From assembly GCF_027596085.1 (NCBI RefSeq), contig NC_072455.1, forward strand, positions 1,124,920-1,188,919: 64,000 bases of DNA, given 5' to 3'. The notes under the pieces were generated by a model that was given only the letters and a program-made list of their open reading frames with translations, had not been told where the DNA came from and ran no database searches. A program made the position numbers and the translations under genes. The stretch comes from Anoplopoma fimbria. Its lineage: Eukaryota > Chordata > Actinopteri > Perciformes > Anoplopomatidae. Position 1 is the first letter of the stretch; each line of letters begins with the position of its first letter. Shown here piece by piece: positions 38,186 through 51,235 of the stretch.

Positions 38186-38964
38186 TGTCTTAAAGCTGCA
38201 TTCTCTCTGCTGTCCACCAGGGGGCGACTCCTCTGGTTGTATAGAAGTCTATGAGAAAATGACTCTACTTCTCTCTTGATTTATTCCCTCAGTAAACATT
38301 GTAAACATGAGTTTATGGTCTCAATCTCTAGTTTCAAGTCTTCTTCAATACAGCATGATGTTCATTTAGTAAATGATGCTCCATTTAGAGTCAAACAGAC
38401 CATAAAGCAGGGGATGCTTTAGGGCGGGGCTACACACTGATTGACAGGTCCACACCATGGTCTGGGAGTTGTCCGTGTTTTCGTCCTCTTAAACCCTATC
38501 CCTGTGTGTTTTAAATCCATGAAAATGAATTTTAACATGTCTTTTTCAGTGTTTGGTTTTACTTAGCTCCTCCCTCTGGTGTCACTTCTTGTTGCCAAAA
38601 ACCAAGATGGCGACGGCTCAAATGTGGAACTCGAGGCTTCAAAATGTCAGTCCACAAACCAATGAGTCTATGTTAGATCCACTGCCACTTCCTGTCGAGG
38701 TGTTCTGGACCACAGACTGTTTGTAAGAAGAGGACATAGTCACTTAGACGTGACATTGGTTTGTGGGCCGTCGCTTTGAAGCCTTGACTTCTGGGTTTTG
38801 GTTGTCGCCATCTTGGTTTTTGCCACCGGAAGTGACACTTCAACAGGGTGGAGCTAAAAGGTGATGAATCAAGAGAGAAGTAGAGTCATTTTCTCATAGA
38901 CTTCTAAACAAACCAGAGGAGTCGCCCCCTGGTGGACAGGAGAGAGAATGCAGCTTTAAGACAC
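38186..38964 (+). mobile_element. Foldback transposon-like element, about 780 bases
   Basis: The left end reads GTGTCTTAAAGCTGCATTC, and the right end is its reverse complement (38946-38964). The match continues inward through CCACCAGGGGGCGACTCCTC and again through AAAACCAAGATGGCGAC (38598-38614 against 38805-38821 inverted). The left arm carries an extra segment, 38280-38560, that the right arm lacks. It has no open reading frame of note, so I call it non-autonomous. Confidence 0.75.
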
Positions 38965-40098
38965 TGTTTGGCCATTTCAGACCCAGCTTGATTTAGTCTG
39001 TCACTGAAGAAGAAAACTACCTATGATCCATCTCTGTTCTCTTCTCACACCTCCATCTTCTTTTCATCAACTTCCTCCACCCTTACCTCATTGTCTGTTC
39101 CATCTCTTTCTCTCTACCTTCACTTTACATGTCCTCATCTTCCACCAACTATTCCTCCTTTTTTACCATCCAATTCTTCGTCCTTGCCAAATCCTCCCTT
39201 GTCACGACAAACATTTTACGGTCGAGCTGGAAGTATTGCACGCTGAAAGCATCATTTGTGCTTGAAAGCTTCCTTTTTATCCTCTTTTGCAAGTTCAATG
39301 CGAGTTCAAGCTTAAATCGATATAAGAAGAGTTTATTGAAGTGCCAGACTTAAAAACGAGAGGAAAGAGAAGTCAAGGTCTCAGAGACGTTGTGCTTTAT
39401 CCTTAAAAGTGAACAGAAAAATGAAATCCAATGGGAGAATGTATAAATGTATCCTGGTTTGTTCCTTGAGTTGTTACAGACACAGTAATGATGTAGCCTT
39501 CAAAGAGCAGAAACCCATTTACATTCTTGCCCCCGGGTCTCTCAGGGGCGTGTTACTGTGTTGGCTCTTCTTAAAAGCTTTGTGCACTTGTGTTCATGTC
39601 ACATCTGATTAAAAAGACCCTCAGATATAATAAAAGAGATGCTTTTTAAAGCGCCAGTGTGTTGCATGTAGGGGGATCTGTTGGCAGGAAATGGAATATT
39701 ATTAAATGTATAATCACGTGAAAATAATATTGTATGTCTTTTTGTTTTCTTTAGAATGAGCCGTCTATATTCACATACGGAGTGGACGCCATGTTTCTAC
39801 AGCTGCCCAGAATGGACAAACCAAACTCTGGCTCTAGAGAGGGACATTCGTGTGTATAGCAAACTGGAGAAGTTTCAGTTTGTTGCAATCTGCATCCTCA
39901 CCACTAGATGGCGCCATATCCTGCACACGGCACCTTTAAGGTAAACGATCAATACCAGATATTCTCAGCTATACCGCGACCCTCTGGTGGGCTTCAGAGC
40001 ACCGTCTATAAAGAGGACGTATTACGAAATGGTTAGAATAAATGTGTAAAAAAAACAATGACCAGATACGTTTGAATAAGATAAGATAAGATAAGATA

Positions 40099-40129
<31 letters not shown>

Positions 40130-41214
40130 ACTTTTTTGTCCTCAAAGGGTAAATTTGCACGGCTGCAATCCGCTTAACAAAAAACAGCCAACAGGCTTTA
40201 CAGCTACACACCGAAGACGTGAACTACTAAAGCAAGGACAAACTTGTTTTCTTGTTGGATCCCGAAACGTCATCAGTTCGATACAAACGTGTTTTCACTG
40301 TTAGCTGGTTAACGCTCCGTCGGATGCAGCGACACAACGGATCCCTTTTTGAAATGTTGAGTGACGTTATAGACGACCTGCACAAGAAAGAGCTTCAAAG
40401 TGTGCGGTGAGGAAATGTGACCCAGAAAACATTAAATGTGGATTGATAATGGAGTCAGTGGTGGTGAGGGGAAGCAGAATATTTATTGTGTTCATTACAG
40501 CTGACAGAGGCGTAACACATATTAACAGCACAGGTTATCTTTTCTCCTCTTTTGTTACTCTTTCCTCATTTCATTTGGAAGGTGGTCCTCGGAGATGTTT
40601 AAAAACCAGCAATGTTACAAAGTTAGGAGGTGCCTTCTGTTGCAGAGCTCAGATAACCAATCTTTAAACATCAACAACATATTTATGTGTTTGAGAGGCA
40701 TAAACACCATTGTTTTCCATTTAGTGAAGTGATTAGTTGATTCGTGCAGCCATAATACCAGGCTGCAGGTAAAAAGCTCTCATGAATCAGATAACTGAAT
40801 GAAAACCGTCGACTGTCAGTCACGGCTTTCTTTCTTTCTTTGGAAACAGATAAATGTGACAGGCATTTGTTTCCTCGTTCAGCTCAGCTGTCAGCCGTCT
40901 CCGGGTCTCCTGCTGCTGCTTCCTCTCTTCTGACATTCAGATTTGCACATTTGAAAGGAGGCTTTAGTGTCGAGACGCTGTCGGGTCGGGTTCAGTGTCC
41001 CTGTAAGCCGCCGCCGTCTGTCTTCCAGAGAGTCTGCTGAGGACACGATGTGACTGCCCGTCTGGAATCGTTCTGCTGTGAGACACAAACACACACAGCG
41101 CTGCTGAAGATGTTAAAGTCCTGAACAAAAGAGTCTCTCAGTGTAAAAGCTGCTAGGTGCTTCTATCAAAACACATTGTTCACTTTGTTTATTGTTCCAC
41201 GTCAGCTGTCAGTT
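38965..41214. other. No gene seen
   Basis: Apart from the LINE-tail-like ATAAG array at 40076 I see no identifiable element. The frame at 39756-39944 has no recognisable domain. Confidence 0.45.
40076..40200 (-). mobile_element. Probable truncated LINE 3' end with (CTTAT)n tail
   Basis: Ten or so ATAAG units (40076-40129) are followed by AGACTTTTTTGTCCTCAAAGGG. Read on the minus strand, a short unique stretch ends in a pentamer array. That layout resembles the 3' end of 5'-truncated non-LTR retrotransposons in fish. No reverse transcriptase remains. Confidence 0.45.
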
Positions 41215-41815
41215 GTTCTCACTTTCAAAAATGTCTTCCCTTTCCCAAAAGAGTCGACATTTTCAAAACCTTTCAGAAGATGCCATTCCTTTCAAAAATG
41301 TCTTAGTTTTCCAGAAAATGTCTTCACTCTAAAAAAAACGTTTTCACTTTCTAAAATGTCCCCAGTGTCCACAACTGTCCTCGATTTCCTAATTGTCCTC
41401 ATGCTCCAAAATGTTTTCACATTTCAAAAACATGTCTTCAGATTCGCAAAATAGTCCTAATTTTCAAAACATTTCCAAAGATGGCCTTACTTTCCCAAAA
41501 ATGTTTTCACTTTCAAAAATAACACCAATATCAACAAATGTTGTCTTTACCAAAATGTCTTCACTTTCCCAAAGCATGTCTTCAAATTCCCAAAATATTC
41601 CTAATCTACAAAACCTTTCCAAAGATTCCCTTTCTTTAAAAAATATCTTCGCTTTTAAAATGTCCCAACTATCCACAAGTGAACTCATTCTCCAAAATGT
41701 CTTCGCTTTCCAAATGTTTTCCCCTCTTCCAAATTGTCCTAATTTCAAAACCTTTCCAAATAAACTTTGCCTTTCAAAAAATGGCCTCACTTTCAACAGT
41801 TGTCCTCTCTCTCCA
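41215..41815 (-). repeat. Same minisatellite family inverted, site B
   Basis: Units such as CTTTCAAAAATGTCTTC and TTTCCAAATGTTTTC are reverse complements of the units at 2030-2625. A short further patch lies at 43370-43480. Confidence 0.75.
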
Positions 41816-44601
41816 GGTCTCTAATTGGTCCCTCACAAAGATAGAAATATGCAAACACACAACAGTCGGCAACGCTCCGGCCGCGGCCCAAACAGACGTC
41901 TCTCATGATCATTCAACAGTAACAACAAACAACAACAACCTCGTCTGGCTCGCTGACCCACAGCCGAGTCCAAATCCTCACTCAGGCCCTGAAATAAATT
42001 GGACAAACACAGAACAAAACTGGCAAACAAAAGAGTCCAGGGAGCAAAACAAAGAGAGAAAAGGTGAAGTTCATATAATAATGAGACAGCTGGTTATGAC
42101 GCTCGGCTTCCTGCCACAAACAGGAAACACGACACCGAGTCACTCAGTGAGGTAAAGCTCAACTAGTTTAGATTCATTTTGTGTTGTTTAGATGTTAATA
42201 CGTTCATATATTTATGTGGTTAGATTGTACGGAGGATCAACTTTCCCCAAAGGACGCTCATACGAGGCCACAACATGTCCTGGATGGGAAGCATGTGAGT
42301 TTGCATTTCATAAATACGTCTTTTTAACAAACTGAAAATTATGTTTCAAACAAAATCATAATCCATATGTCAGGATTTGTGTTAGTCATTGTATTTATAT
42401 TTTTAAGTGTTTCTGTGATGAGTTGGTGTTTGCTTTTTGGAGAGTGATGATGTCAGAGCCTGAATGTCAGATATCAACCTTCTAAACATTCAAACAGTAA
42501 TCCTTCTTAAGAGACTTCAATGCTTCTAATCTTTAACGACCAGACAGTCTGAACCTCTCCTCACGTCTAAGACTGCATCAAGGTTGCAGAGACACTTCGG
42601 AGTTATTCAACAGATGATTTAACAATGATTCGACCACAAAGGGAGACACAGCAACTACAAAGAGACACATAGTAACCATGAAGAGACACAAAACAACTAC
42701 AAGGTGACTTTTCTTGATTAATCGATTAGTTATTTGTTCTTTAAAATATTATGAAATGGTAAAAAAATCCTAGATAATCTCCTCAAATATCTTATTCTGG
42801 AGTACAGAAAACCAGGAAATATTCATGTTTTAGAAGCTGGAATCAAAGATTTTTTTGTTTTATTTCTTAAGAAATGTCGTATTAGTATTGCTCGATTATC
42901 AAAATAGTTCGACAACTAATCATCTCTGCTGTGATAGGACAAACCTGTTGCTCTGTTTCTGCTTGTAAAGACTTTATATAAACTTTATTCAACATTATCA
43001 CAAAGGTTGTTCTGCTGCCCCCAAGTGGCCATAAAATCAATTAATGCAGCTCTAATAGTCTAAAACATGCAAAACCACCAATCATTTCAAAGCAACCCGC
43101 AAATCAACTGAGCAAACTGTCCTTTATATAAATGTGTGTTTATTTGAAATGATACTTTAGCAAAACAAAATATTTTATAGTGTTAAACAGCCGGCTGTTG
43201 TTTTTTTTCTTTACTGAGGTTTATTGACTGAACTGATGTTCTGATGCTGGAATGAGTTAGAAATCCAAACTGATCCATAACTGTTGCAGGAATATTGATT
43301 TTTTTAATGGTGCATGAGAATTTAGGTCACTCACTCCCTGGGTCCACGGCCACGTCTTCACTTCCGTAAAGAAATGTTTTCATTTAACAAATGTCCTTGA
43401 TTTCAAAAATGTCCTTTTTCCCAAAAATGTCTTCACAAAAGTTTGCATAATCGACAAAACGTCCTCGCCTTCCAAAGTGATTTATTTTATGGTGCCATGG
43501 AATTGAGGTCACACAGCCCTCCGGCCACGGTCTCTATCTGCCACCACTGCTCATCTCTGTATAAAAAGAACAAATGGTTGGAACGTGAAATGAGTTTTCA
43601 GTGTTTCAAAGTGGAATAAATGGAGGACAGAAGCAGGACAGGTGACTTCTAGTTCCATCCATGATAAATGCATGATGGGAACCACACTAATAACCCTTCT
43701 ACTGCAGCTGTGATCTGCAATCCATGACTTGGAGGAGAATCTTTAATGCATGATCCACACTGAACCTCCAGTGTTTCAAAGGGTTTAAGAATGACCCTTC
43801 ACTAAGGCCCGCCCCTCGGCGGGTTTAATGGCTTTGGAGCTCGTCGTGGTTAAACGTTGTGTAACGGTGAAACTCGTTCCCCGGAGAGGTCGGAAGGAGA
43901 AACATGTTTCTAAATACGTTAGTGGAGCTAGCTACATTAGCAGAGTACGTTAGCACAGCATTAACAAGCGTTAGCACGTGTATGCTATGCTAGCTACTGA
44001 AGGTTTTACTGAATGTGTTTTAATGATTATAACAGGTGTGTTTATTCATTTCAGTGTCTTAATAGTGCATTTTTATTTTTATTTGCGTCACAAAGAATGT
44101 AAACAGAAGCAACAAAACAATTCTCTGAGCAGAAAACATGGCCGACATCTTCACATTCAAAGCTCAACATTTGATTATGTTTGAGCACCAAGCATCATGA
44201 TGTAAACACCTCCTCTTGATGCACCTTGATCCTGGACCACTATGGATCCAGGTCTCTGTGAGGATGTGGACTCAACGGTTAACGACCTCCCGCTGCTTTC
44301 ATCTTGTTTTTCTGCGACAGAAACACAAGAAACAAACAATCTCCACGGTTAACGGCATTGTTTCATTGGACCCGGTCCTACTCGCCATGTTTAGGTTTTC
44401 TTAACGTCCTGGTTTATGATCACATGGCTTACATCGTTGGATATATCTATGACTCACAGTGCTTCATTAGCTCGGAACACTGTGTGAGAAACAGAGTCAG
44501 ACTGGAGACCAAACGACTGTCCCCTCCGGCTCAGCTCAGTGTGGAGCGCTGTCAGTCAGTCGCACGCTGGGACAGCCGAGATAACATCCATAATATGCCA
44601 C

Positions 44602-44603
<2 letters not shown>

Positions 44604-44680
<77 letters not shown>
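44604..44680 (+). repeat. (CA)n microsatellite
   Basis: About 38 CA units, 110 bases before a GT array, making an imperfect inverted pair. Confidence 0.97.
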
Positions 44681-44683
<3 letters not shown>

Positions 44684-44790
44684 AAACTGCATCCAAATGA
44701 TTTTAACACACTCCCTGCTCTCTGCAAACACCAATCAATACACACTGAACCCTGTCCTTGATCAGTTAAGCACTCGACCTACTGGTGTGA

Positions 44791-44791
<1 letters not shown>

Positions 44792-44868
<77 letters not shown>
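44792..44868 (+). repeat. (GT)n microsatellite
   Basis: About 38 GT units; complementary in sense to the CA array at 44604-44680. Confidence 0.97.
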
Positions 44869-44869
<1 letters not shown>

Positions 44870-47800
44870 AACCTTTGTAATTGGCAGCCATGTTTTTTTC
44901 AGACTTTTGTCGTTGGTTATGGATCGTTCTCGCCGCTGCTTGTATTGAGTTTCCTGTTGAGGTGTCAGAATCACCAGATCTCATGCAGATCCGTCCGTTA
45001 ACTCTCTTCTTCCTGCTGACTGATGGAGAAGCGCAGAGAGCTTCGTGTTCGACCAACGCTTTGATGAGAAAACTCTCGTCAGTTAGAGCTCAACATGAGT
45101 CCTTTATGGAGAGAAATACACCAGTGTCATCGACGAAAAGGAGATGAAATAGAAAGCTTTTAGAATATGTAGTTAAATCTAGAAACTTATAATATATCAT
45201 TAAAAAACAACTAATGACATGTTTGAATAGAAATACAATCATTTATTTCCTAAACATTTTGAATTTGTGTTTAATGCAATATCTATATGGAGGGGATTTT
45301 TTTGTTTTTAATGCATCATTATTGGATCGGTTCAGGTTTCGAAATCAATATCAGGAAGGAAAAAATGGTGTTGGAACATCAAATGAATGTTCAGAAGTTG
45401 GTTTGGGGAGAAAACCACACTCTCTGGCGAAAAGTAGGGACTAATATGTAACAGAGATAAGAGTTTTTATTGCTGCAACTTTGGAATAATTACTATTACA
45501 ATGCAATTTATTTTACACTGTAGTGGAACAGTAATCAGAATCAGAAGCATGTTTGCACGTACAAGGAATTTAATTTGTGCGTGATAATTAACACAGTGCA
45601 ATTATATAAAAACATAATTTAAAATGAAAAATATGAAATTACACTATAGAATATGATAAAAAAAGAAACAATATAAAAGAATGTTTATGTAAAGTTTCTA
45701 TTTAAAGCGAAGATTTGTGCAGAGATGTGTAAATGGATGTAAGACACAAAATACAGTGAAACAACATACAAATACAAGATATCTGATCAAATTGAAGAAT
45801 TAAAGAAAATAATCACTTTATTCTAAATAAAAACGTGGGACAAGAAGACATTTGGGGGACTCAAAAATGTTCACGAAAAAAAGAGATCCTCATGTATTCA
45901 TTTTGACTTGTTTCACTGATTATGATTTCTTATCTGCAAGTAATTAGTGCTCACAAATTGCTTTTGTGTAGCCCCCCCCCCCCTGCCCAATTTCTCCAGG
46001 CTTGTCTTTTTAATCCATAAATTCAGCCTTTTCCAGCTGGTCAAGGACATTCTCCATCCATAAATCTCTTTTTTATAGATATAATTGCCTGTTTCGGGTT
46101 CATATGCCACATTTCTTGTTTTTATTTCTTCCGTGTGTCCCCCGGGGAATAAACAAAAAGAAGTCCTGACATTGAAGAGGTGTTTTCTTACAGCTACACC
46201 TTACATTTAAATGAAAAGTCCTTTAAGAGCCACGTACACACGCTGTTTATGATTATTATTATTATTCATGAGGAGTTCTTTTGAAGGGCGGACGTCTCCC
46301 TGCTGGGTTGCTTCGTTAACATGTATTAATAACCGTGGGCTGCTCCGCTGCTCCGCTTCTTCTCTGATTGTTTTTCATCAATGTGAATTTCCCCTCGGTG
46401 ATACGGCAGCCATGCTCGCCTCTGAATGGCTGGAAAATGAGCGTGTTATACATGTGTGTTCTGCTGAGTGATTCAGAAACAGCGACAGAGACACTGGAGG
46501 TATTTGATCCCTGGGGGGGCAAACTGAAGTGCTCGGGTTGTTGTGCAGCCTCTGCTCGGCTTCATGCATACGTGATTCTGAAATGCAAATAAATTCTACA
46601 AGCATGAAATGTGTTTCTCCGACATGAAGGTGGAGGACAGACAGGAGTTTGACACCGGAGCTGTGTGAGGTGGTGAGAAGGTTAGAAGAGAGAGAGAGGA
46701 TTTTTATTCTCTGTGAGTTTCATCAGTTTTTTTTTTTCCTCCTCGACTTTGATGAGAAACGTTTGCTGTGCGGGGAAAAGTTAGAGGAACTCCTGTCATT
46801 GTTTGATACGTCTGTTATATACGCTGTTTTGTTCTATCATCATTAGATTCAATTCCTCTTTAATAAAAGCCTCCATGCTCAGAAAGCTGCACATGGATCA
46901 GTGCACCTCTGCTGATTCTGATTCTGATTCTCGGGACTCCAGCAGAACAATCAACGGCTCAAAGAGAAAAGACAGAGGAGCGAGAAAGAGAGACAGTAAT
47001 CTGTGGGTGCTTTCTGACTCCCTCTGATCTAGACTGATGATATCTATACACTTCTTTATCCAGAAGTGTCTGTGTGCATGTGTGTGTGTGGCAGTGGGAA
47101 TTGGAGACGACTGATTGCAGCTGTCAACATTTTTAAACCAATTCAGCAAAGTGCAGAAATTAGAGAAATTAGACGGGAAATGATCACACTGATCGGTGAA
47201 ATTACCGGTTACTGCCTGTAATCACTCTCAATCTTTTCCCAAGAGGGAAACCAATCAAATGCAAACCTTCTTTCCGTGAAACAGTCATCACATCTCACTT
47301 CTCCCTACCTAGACATGTTGCCGAGGAGGTTCTTCTCTACAGTCAGTGTATTGCTACAGTAGATGGAGTTTGAGACATATTCTAGACACCTAAAAGAATC
47401 AATATCAAATGCTATATTTACAATATTTTCACCTCATTACCTTTCTGTTCTGACGGGGAACCGGAGCTGTTATCTATGATCTCTTAAAAGCCACCGGACT
47501 CCATTGACAAAACAGTCGCTGCTTAGATCGGTTAGTTTGTTTGTGTTATTTTGTGACTTTTGGTGTTTTAAAGGTTTAGTTCAGATTCACAAAAGTCACA
47601 CAATAACACAGAAACAAAATGATTGATGATTGTTGATGATATTGTCTCGCATTCAGATTAAAGACGCCCTCATCTGATTTTATGGAATCAGATTACAGTT
47701 CAGAGAGTATTGAATCACATCGAGTCTCTTGAAATTGCTTTTTTCCTCAGCAGCATTTCAAACTTCTGTAGTTAGAAAAAAAACTAAACACATTCAGTTT

Positions 47801-48979
47801 TGTTGCAGTCATTGAAAGAACAGAGCAGGTTTCATGTGTGGTCTTTGGAGCCCTGCATGAAGAGCTTTATGTATCTGTCCTCGGCAGCTCCTGGAAACAT
47901 GAACATTACGGTGAGTCAGAGTCGTAATCTGAGGTTTATTATGGTTTGAAGCGCAGAGAGGGAACATTTGTCAAAGCAGGAAAAAAAGCCCGTCATCCTC
48001 ACTTAAAGGGACTGGAGCTGGAGGTGTTTGGTGTCTCGCTCTAACACGAGGAGACACCGTCCCACTGTTTGTGTCTGAGCTCTGCCCAGTCCGTCTCCGT
48101 CCAGAGCCTCGCCTCCTGCTGCTCGGCTGATTGCTTAACGAGAGCAGTTTGTTGGCCGTCGCTCCGTTTCTGAACTCGTCCTCTCTGCAGCTCTCAGATG
48201 CACATTCAGACTTCACCTCCACTCCGGCACAGTTTGCTCCCTTCAACCTCTTCATCACGCTTGAGAATAAAATGCTTGAGGAAATCACTTTCTACGAATC
48301 GTATCTGACCTGAAGAACATGCTGCTGCTAATTTAAGTCAATTTCTTTGTTCTTGACCCTTTCTCAAAAGAGGTTCTTGTATTTAGAAGCCCCTAAAAAT
48401 AGACAGAGAAACTGACTAAAACATTACCACAGTATCATGGAAGGTTGTGAGGTAGTCATGGAATGTGATCTAATCACTTTATGTACGGGAACCAATGTTT
48501 TTTTGCCGCACAGGACAAAAACAATGCCAACAGACAGTCAATTAGGATCCTTTTTCGCGGTGGGACACACAAATGAAACGAATCCAAGTGATTCTTCAAC
48601 CACCAGAGATAGTGATGTAGTATTAAATATTGACCTTCAATGGATGGGTCCAACAAACAATGGACTTTAAACCTTAAGACCAAGGTTTGACACCATGTTA
48701 TGGTTTTATTTTCCCTAAACCTAACTGTATGTACCAGCCATGATGGTTTTCAAACTAACGTTTATTTTGTAACGTACTGTCCAAAAAATGACGTTATGAT
48801 GGTCACAAAAAGGACAATGTACACTAAACCAATAGATTGCTTTTTATGACTATTTCACAAACTGCCTTGAGACTGTGTTGGACATGCGGAACAACCAAGA
48901 AACGAGTATTTCCACTCCGTTCTACTTCCACGAGTGTCAAATACCGGTGCTTTGTCACAGCCTTGTCTGATACCAAATT

Positions 48980-49130
48980 TCTAACTACAAGGTAAACCCA
49001 TCTACGTCATAATAAGACACTCAGAGAAAAAACTGTGGGAAAGTCATGATGATGTATCATGACCAAGAAAGTTGGCAAACACAGGACTTTCACCCAGGAG
49101 GCCGGTGTTTGTGTCCCAAAATGAGTGATG
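48980..49130 (+). repeat. Dispersed family with CACCCAGGAGGC block, copy 2
   Basis: It contains AAGACACTCAGAG, ACACAGGACTTTCACCCAGG and CCGGTGTTTGTGTCCC, in the same order and spacing as the copy at 5600-5790. Confidence 0.55.
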
Positions 49131-50831
49131 TTTTTGACGTGTTTTCTGTTCTTGTATTACCTTTTTTACGCAGTTATTTGAAGCCAAACCCTGATTTTTT
49201 CTTAAACCTAGCTGAAGTGGTTTTGTAGCCTAAACAAAAGCGTGTATTTGTTTGAATTCCCAACATTAACCACGTGCTGCTCTGTGCCGCTCTGTGCTTA
49301 AAAAAGAATCGCCGTGGGGTCTGACCAGTTGCGGTGTGTGACGGCATTGTGATGGACACGTGTCGGCGTGTCCATGGCGTTCTGGACGGATTACACAGAG
49401 CAGGATGTTGGCACAGGACGCGGAGCGACCGTCTAGGAGTGGGTGTTTTGGATTAGAGGGGAAACATATAAAAATGCTCAGTGTTCATTGTGAAGCAAAA
49501 ACCACTGCGAAGGCTTTGTTCATCGGCTTCTGGCTGCCAAGAACCGGGGTTAGAAAATCAACTGCAGGCACGGGGATGTAAACTCTCCGGAATGTCATTT
49601 GGACGTCGTTAAATGTTTTACATGAAAGTGTGTTCGTGCAGGAACGGGGAGAGGGAAGAATAATCTGTGGTGGCAACTAACTCTGATATAAAACCATCAC
49701 TGAGGCTTCAGTGGACGGCTAGAGCATGTGACGTAGTATGAGGTCTGGTGTTTTAACGTCGTGGTGGACGGGTCAAACAATGACTTCACCAGTCGCTCGT
49801 CACAAGAGTCAAGTTCACACTAAACACGCTCTTTTTCTGAACCTCTCCAGGTGTTTTTGTGATGCCTAAGCTGGAATTCCTGTGAGGACGGAAGTTTATT
49901 TTGAAAGGACATGTGAAGAGAAGTGTTTTTGATAATTGGTTTTCTCTATGTTTACCCTCACACCATTTTCATTTACATATATAGACTTGTTTTTCTTACA
50001 CCTCTCCTTTAACCTTCACTTCTCTTTAACCTTTCACTTCACTTCCTTTCCTAACTATCTGTCTCTGAGAAGATGACCCTTACATCCTTCAGAGTAAAGG
50101 TATGTGATTGATGTCTTTATTGTACATAAGGTGCCGAACCCTCAGTCCTTTCCCTCACATAAGACACCAAAAAGTACAGCTGCAGTGGACACGTTTGTTT
50201 GTTCACAGACAGTAGAAAACTAAATAGAACTCAGTTTATGCATCATTAAGACAACACGTCTGACAGATCTGCTTTCCTTTCTTCTAGATAAACATGTCGC
50301 CAATGTGAAACATCGCTCTTAAGTGATCTCTTTGCTTTTTAGATAAATTACATGCAACATATTTCTCAGTTTTTTTTCATCATAAAACAAGCAATTTAGG
50401 TTTAGTCCATATAATGTCAGCCTACCACCCGCTGTCCATGCAAACTCAACTTTTCTAGACAAAATAATATTTATTTTCTCTTTATTTAAAACAATCAACC
50501 CAATGAATATGATCTATATTACAGTCTCTGATTGGCTGGCAGGTGTCACTTATATCCTCCAAGAGATTTTCATTTTTAGTGTCAGTGCGTTAAATAACAG
50601 AAGCAGCTTGAACCGCTCCAGCAGTCCTTTCCCTCCCGTTTAAATTGAGCCACTGTGTCTTCTGTGCTCCTTATTATAATCTGCTCATCACGTTTTATTC
50701 ACACGTTCTCATCAGACAGAGGAGCTGCTGAAGCAAAACACAGCTCTCTCTGTTTAGCATGTCAAGGGAAGACAGAATTATACCGGAGTATTTGTGTCTG
50801 CTGCTGGCTCAGAGGAAAAAGATGAATCATT

Positions 50832-50943
<112 letters not shown>

Positions 50944-51104
50944 AAGCATAATACATCTGCAACTTTCTGCTGAATGTTTGCTGTAAACAGGAATAACTTT
51001 GTGTTCTCTATTATTAGTAAACACAGTTAAACATGAACTTGTGCTAATAAGCTAAAGTAATGCTAACTTTAGCTTTCAGAACGTACAGCCTAAACATTCA
51101 GACA

Positions 51105-51235
51105 CTAGCCGTGTTTCCATTCACATATTTTTATGCACATTTTCGAGGTGTTTTTTGCTTTTTTGAAACAAGTTGATTCTGTATATTTACTACTGATCAG
51201 CTGTTTTTGCTCTTAGTGTGTTCCCGGATAGATAT
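51105..51235 (-). mobile_element. TTTCCATTCA-ended element, diverged fragment
   Basis: The end sequence CTAGCCGTGTTTCCATTCA is followed by TTTTTATGCA and, further in, GATCAGCTGTTTTTGCT. These match the reverse complement of the element at 17811-18195. The remainder is too diverged to follow. Confidence 0.5.

Noticed and set aside
44881..45147. An 88-residue frame with a hydrophobic N-terminus resembling a signal peptide
   Set aside because: It follows a GT array, has other open frames on both strands, and shows no recognisable domain or splice context.
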